A DNA stretch of 42,911 nt from a virus. The notes under the pieces are model-generated. The model saw only the letters and a program-made list of their open reading frames with translations, did not search any database and was not told where the DNA came from. This document shows positions 41,018-42,911 of this stretch, one piece after another. Positions within the stretch are counted from its first letter, which is position 1. Every line of letters starts with the position of its first letter. Location: the IMG/VR virus record IMGVR_UViG_3300027861_001490, positions 1-42,911 of that record; one strand, written 5' to 3'. Both the position numbers and the translations under genes were made by a program.

Positions 41018-42911
41018 ATGCAGCTTTTTTTCGTAGTTCTAACTCCTTTTGATTGAACCAGTTAGTACCAATTGAGCATTCAATCTCCAAGTCTACGTTG
41101 ATAAAATCGAAGTCCCATTGAGTCATAATCTTCTTTATTCGTCTGTAAGTTTTTAGAATGTCATCTTTATGAACGTACAAAGTTATGTCATCATGAATTA
41201 TCAGTGGAATTTTAAACCCTTCTCTAGAGGCTTCGATCATTGAGAGTAGGCACAGATCACTAGCAAGACTTTGAACAGGAGTGTTAATCATCTGGTTGTA
41301 GTCAAGTGGTGCGTGTCTTCGCCTACCTAAGAGACTCTCAACGTAATGATGACTATTGTAAAACTGTTCTAACTTCCTCTGCCACCTTTTGATACTAGGG
41401 TACATGGTGAACAATTCTGCCTGTGCTTGTTGTAGCAAATCCTGATCTAGTTCTAGATTTCTAGCAATTGATTTGTGTCCTGCTCCGTAGAACGAGGGAA
41501 ACACAAAACCATTCTTACTACTAAATCGACTGATCTCTACACCTGTAATCTTTGTTAATCTGTCTGCCCAAAACTGATGCATATCATAGTGAGCGTTAAT
41601 CTGTCGAATCAACTCCTTGTCTCTACTCTCCATTGCCATACATCTAACTTCTGCTCCTGAGTAGTCAAATGACATGAGAACGTGATCTTTCGGAACATAG
41701 AACATCTCTCTAACAAAGGCATTTTCATGCTTTGGGAAGTTCTGCAGGTTAGGGCTGTCACTTGACAATCTTCCTGTCTCTGTGAAGTGGAGATTGTAAT
41801 TGGTATGAATCAGACCGTCATCATATATACTATTCTCCACACCTACTAAGTACGTTGAATGAAGCTTATTCAGTTTCCGGTATTTAAGTAAGTGTTCACA
41901 GAAAGGTATGTCCTTGTAATGCTCTAAGACCTCTTCATCACCACTATCATTAATACCGGATTTCGTTTTCTTAATACTTTTAAGTTTCAGATGTTTGAAG
42001 AGTATCTTATTAGTTTGTTGCCAAGCGTTAAGATTTATCTCCTCTCCCTTATCCTCTTCAAAATCCTTTATCTCCTGCATGTTTCTCAGGATAACTATTT
42101 CGTCTTCTTTTAATTTGCCTACTTCTCTTTTATTCTTAGTGAGAATATTCCTGTCAATCAGAGCACCTGCCATTTCGGCCTTGAGAGTAGCCTCTGCTCC
42201 ATCAATTAACATTTGGTGTACTGACCAATCCTTTTCGTCTAAGAGAGGCAGGTAGTGATCTCTGAGTTTGAAAGTTAATTTAGCATCTAGACCGTTATAT
42301 TGATGGAGTAATGGTATAGGGCATTCTCTCATGTCCTCTTTATACTTGTCAGCCTCTTTAATCTTCTCTAAACCAAAGTTTACAAATGATAAATGATCTA
42401 ATTTGTGTGTTCTATTAGTTTCATTTTTAATATAGGCTAAGTATTGAGTGTCAATTATGTTATTCTGTATGTCAATGCCTAGATATTCTTTTGCCCACAT
42501 TCTCTCAAACTTATAGTTGTGGAATATTTTCACACAGTCAGATGTTAAGAGTCTCTCTAGGGCATCCTTTACTACCAGAGAATCTTTCACTAAGAATGTA
42601 TAGGATTCCTTTTTAGACAAAGCTATCCCACAACTGATTATCTGAGCATCTTTATTAAAGGGTTTTAATGGATATGTTTCCCAATCAAGAGTGTAATCTA
42701 ACTTCTCATTAACAATCGTATTCATCAAATCTACAGCATCTTTTGCAAACAATATCTCATGATCATCCCTGTAGTCGTGATCAAAGCTGTACCTCTCCCT
42801 CAGTACTCTCTTAGCAAACTTCAAGTCCCTCTCAAACACAGGCTGTAGATGCCTTACCTGAGACTGCTCCTGATTATAAGTAACCACTACATTGCATGAC
42901 TTATCATGAAA
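41016..42911 (-). CDS. DNA polymerase, PolA family (5' end outside window)
   Basis: The frame stays open to the window edge, so the GTG at 42887 is probably internal. Counting from that codon: exonuclease motifs LDWET (67-71), HNYKF (123-127) and Y197/D201 in YNGLDA; palm motif A FDYSGAEVR (407-415, D408), O-helix R454...K458 with FYGAG (466-470), and motif C HDD (565-567, usual HDE). The proof-reading domain is intact and the 5' nuclease is absent. The visible start CNVVVTYN followed by VRHLQPVFERDLKFAKR resembles the tail of a uracil-DNA glycosylase-like domain joined to phage polymerases. It is the main replicative polymerase. Confidence 0.92.
   Translation of the reverse strand, partial: FHDKSCNVVVTYNQEQSQVRHLQPVFERDLKFAKRVLRERYSFDHDYRDDHEILFAKDAVDLMNTIVNEKLDYTLDWETYPLKPFNKDAQIISCGIALSKKESYTFLVKDSLVVKDALERLLTSDCVKIFHNYKFERMWAKEYLGIDIQNNIIDTQYLAYIKNETNRTHKLDHLSFVNFGLEKIKEADKYKEDMRECPIPLLHQYNGLDAKLTFKLRDHYLPLLDEKDWSVHQMLIDGAEATLKAEMAGALIDRNILTKNKREVGKLKEDEIVILRNMQEIKDFEEDKGEEINLNAWQQTNKILFKHLKLKSIKKTKSGINDSGDEEVLEHYKDIPFCEHLLKYRKLNKLHSTYLVGVENSIYDDGLIHTNYNLHFTETGRLSSDSPNLQNFPKHENAFVREMFYVPKDHVLMSFDYSGAEVRCMAMESRDKELIRQINAHYDMHQFWADRLTKITGVEISRFSSKNGFVFPSFYGAGHKSIARNLELDQDLLQQAQAELFTMYPSIKRWQRKLEQFYNSHHYVESLLGRRRHAPLDYNQMINTPVQSLASDLCLLSMIEASREGFKIPLIIHDDITLYVHKDDILKTYRRIKKIMTQWDFDFINVDLEIECSIGTNWFNQKELELRKKAA

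Noticed and set aside
1-42911. Direct terminal repeat or circular overlap of the window ends
   Set aside because: The first and last bases share no visible overlap; both ends lie within genes.

Overview
The window is most of the genome of a long-tailed (siphovirus-like) double-stranded DNA phage, AT-rich and densely packed. It is cut inside a terminase gene on the left and inside a DNA polymerase gene on the right. Strong AGGAGG/AAGGAG ribosome sites, one perfect TTGACA-16-TATAAT promoter, a lambda-type tail tip (DUF1833, NlpC/P60-like, J-like) and a tiny lipoprotein point to a Gram-negative host that uses ordinary Shine-Dalgarno signals. That host inference is mine. No integrase, repressor, endolysin, helicase or primase is visible, so the phage looks lytic with some genes outside the window.

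Rightward half (1-30319), virion genes. Order: terminase large subunit, HNH endonuclease, portal, small membrane and surface proteins, lipoprotein plus holin-like pair, protease/scaffold, decoration protein, major capsid protein. Next comes an 8-kb accessory island (8676-16844): a DUF115-like protein, five glycosyltransferase-like enzymes, two radical SAM/SPASM enzymes, a methyltransferase and a sulfotransferase, plus a GIY-YIG homing endonuclease. After it the neck and tail genes resume: adaptor, stopper, HK97-gp10-like protein, terminator, tail tube, a G/GT chaperone pair with a textbook -1 frameshift site, tape measure, tail tip, fibre genes and a six-repeat propeller-like protein.

Leftward half (30325-42911), early genes. 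A UDG-remnant/PolA-type polymerase is followed by a consensus promoter, a structured leader, a tRNA, an SSB, a GC-rich structured RNA region of about 440 nt, a RecA-like recombinase and a RuvC-like resolvase. A Rad50/SbcC-like ATPase is split into two separate genes and accompanied by an SbcD/Mre11-like nuclease. Between the halves sits a Prs-like plus NadV-like pair, the signature of the NARP1 NAD+ reconstitution pathway that counters NAD-depleting immunity.

Most notable: the glycan/radical-SAM/sulfotransferase island in the capsid operon; two glycosyltransferases in it that seem to start at ATC; a homing endonuclease that may have taken the start codon of one of them; the unassigned structured RNA at 38631-39069; and the promoter-leader-tRNA unit at 40781-41000.
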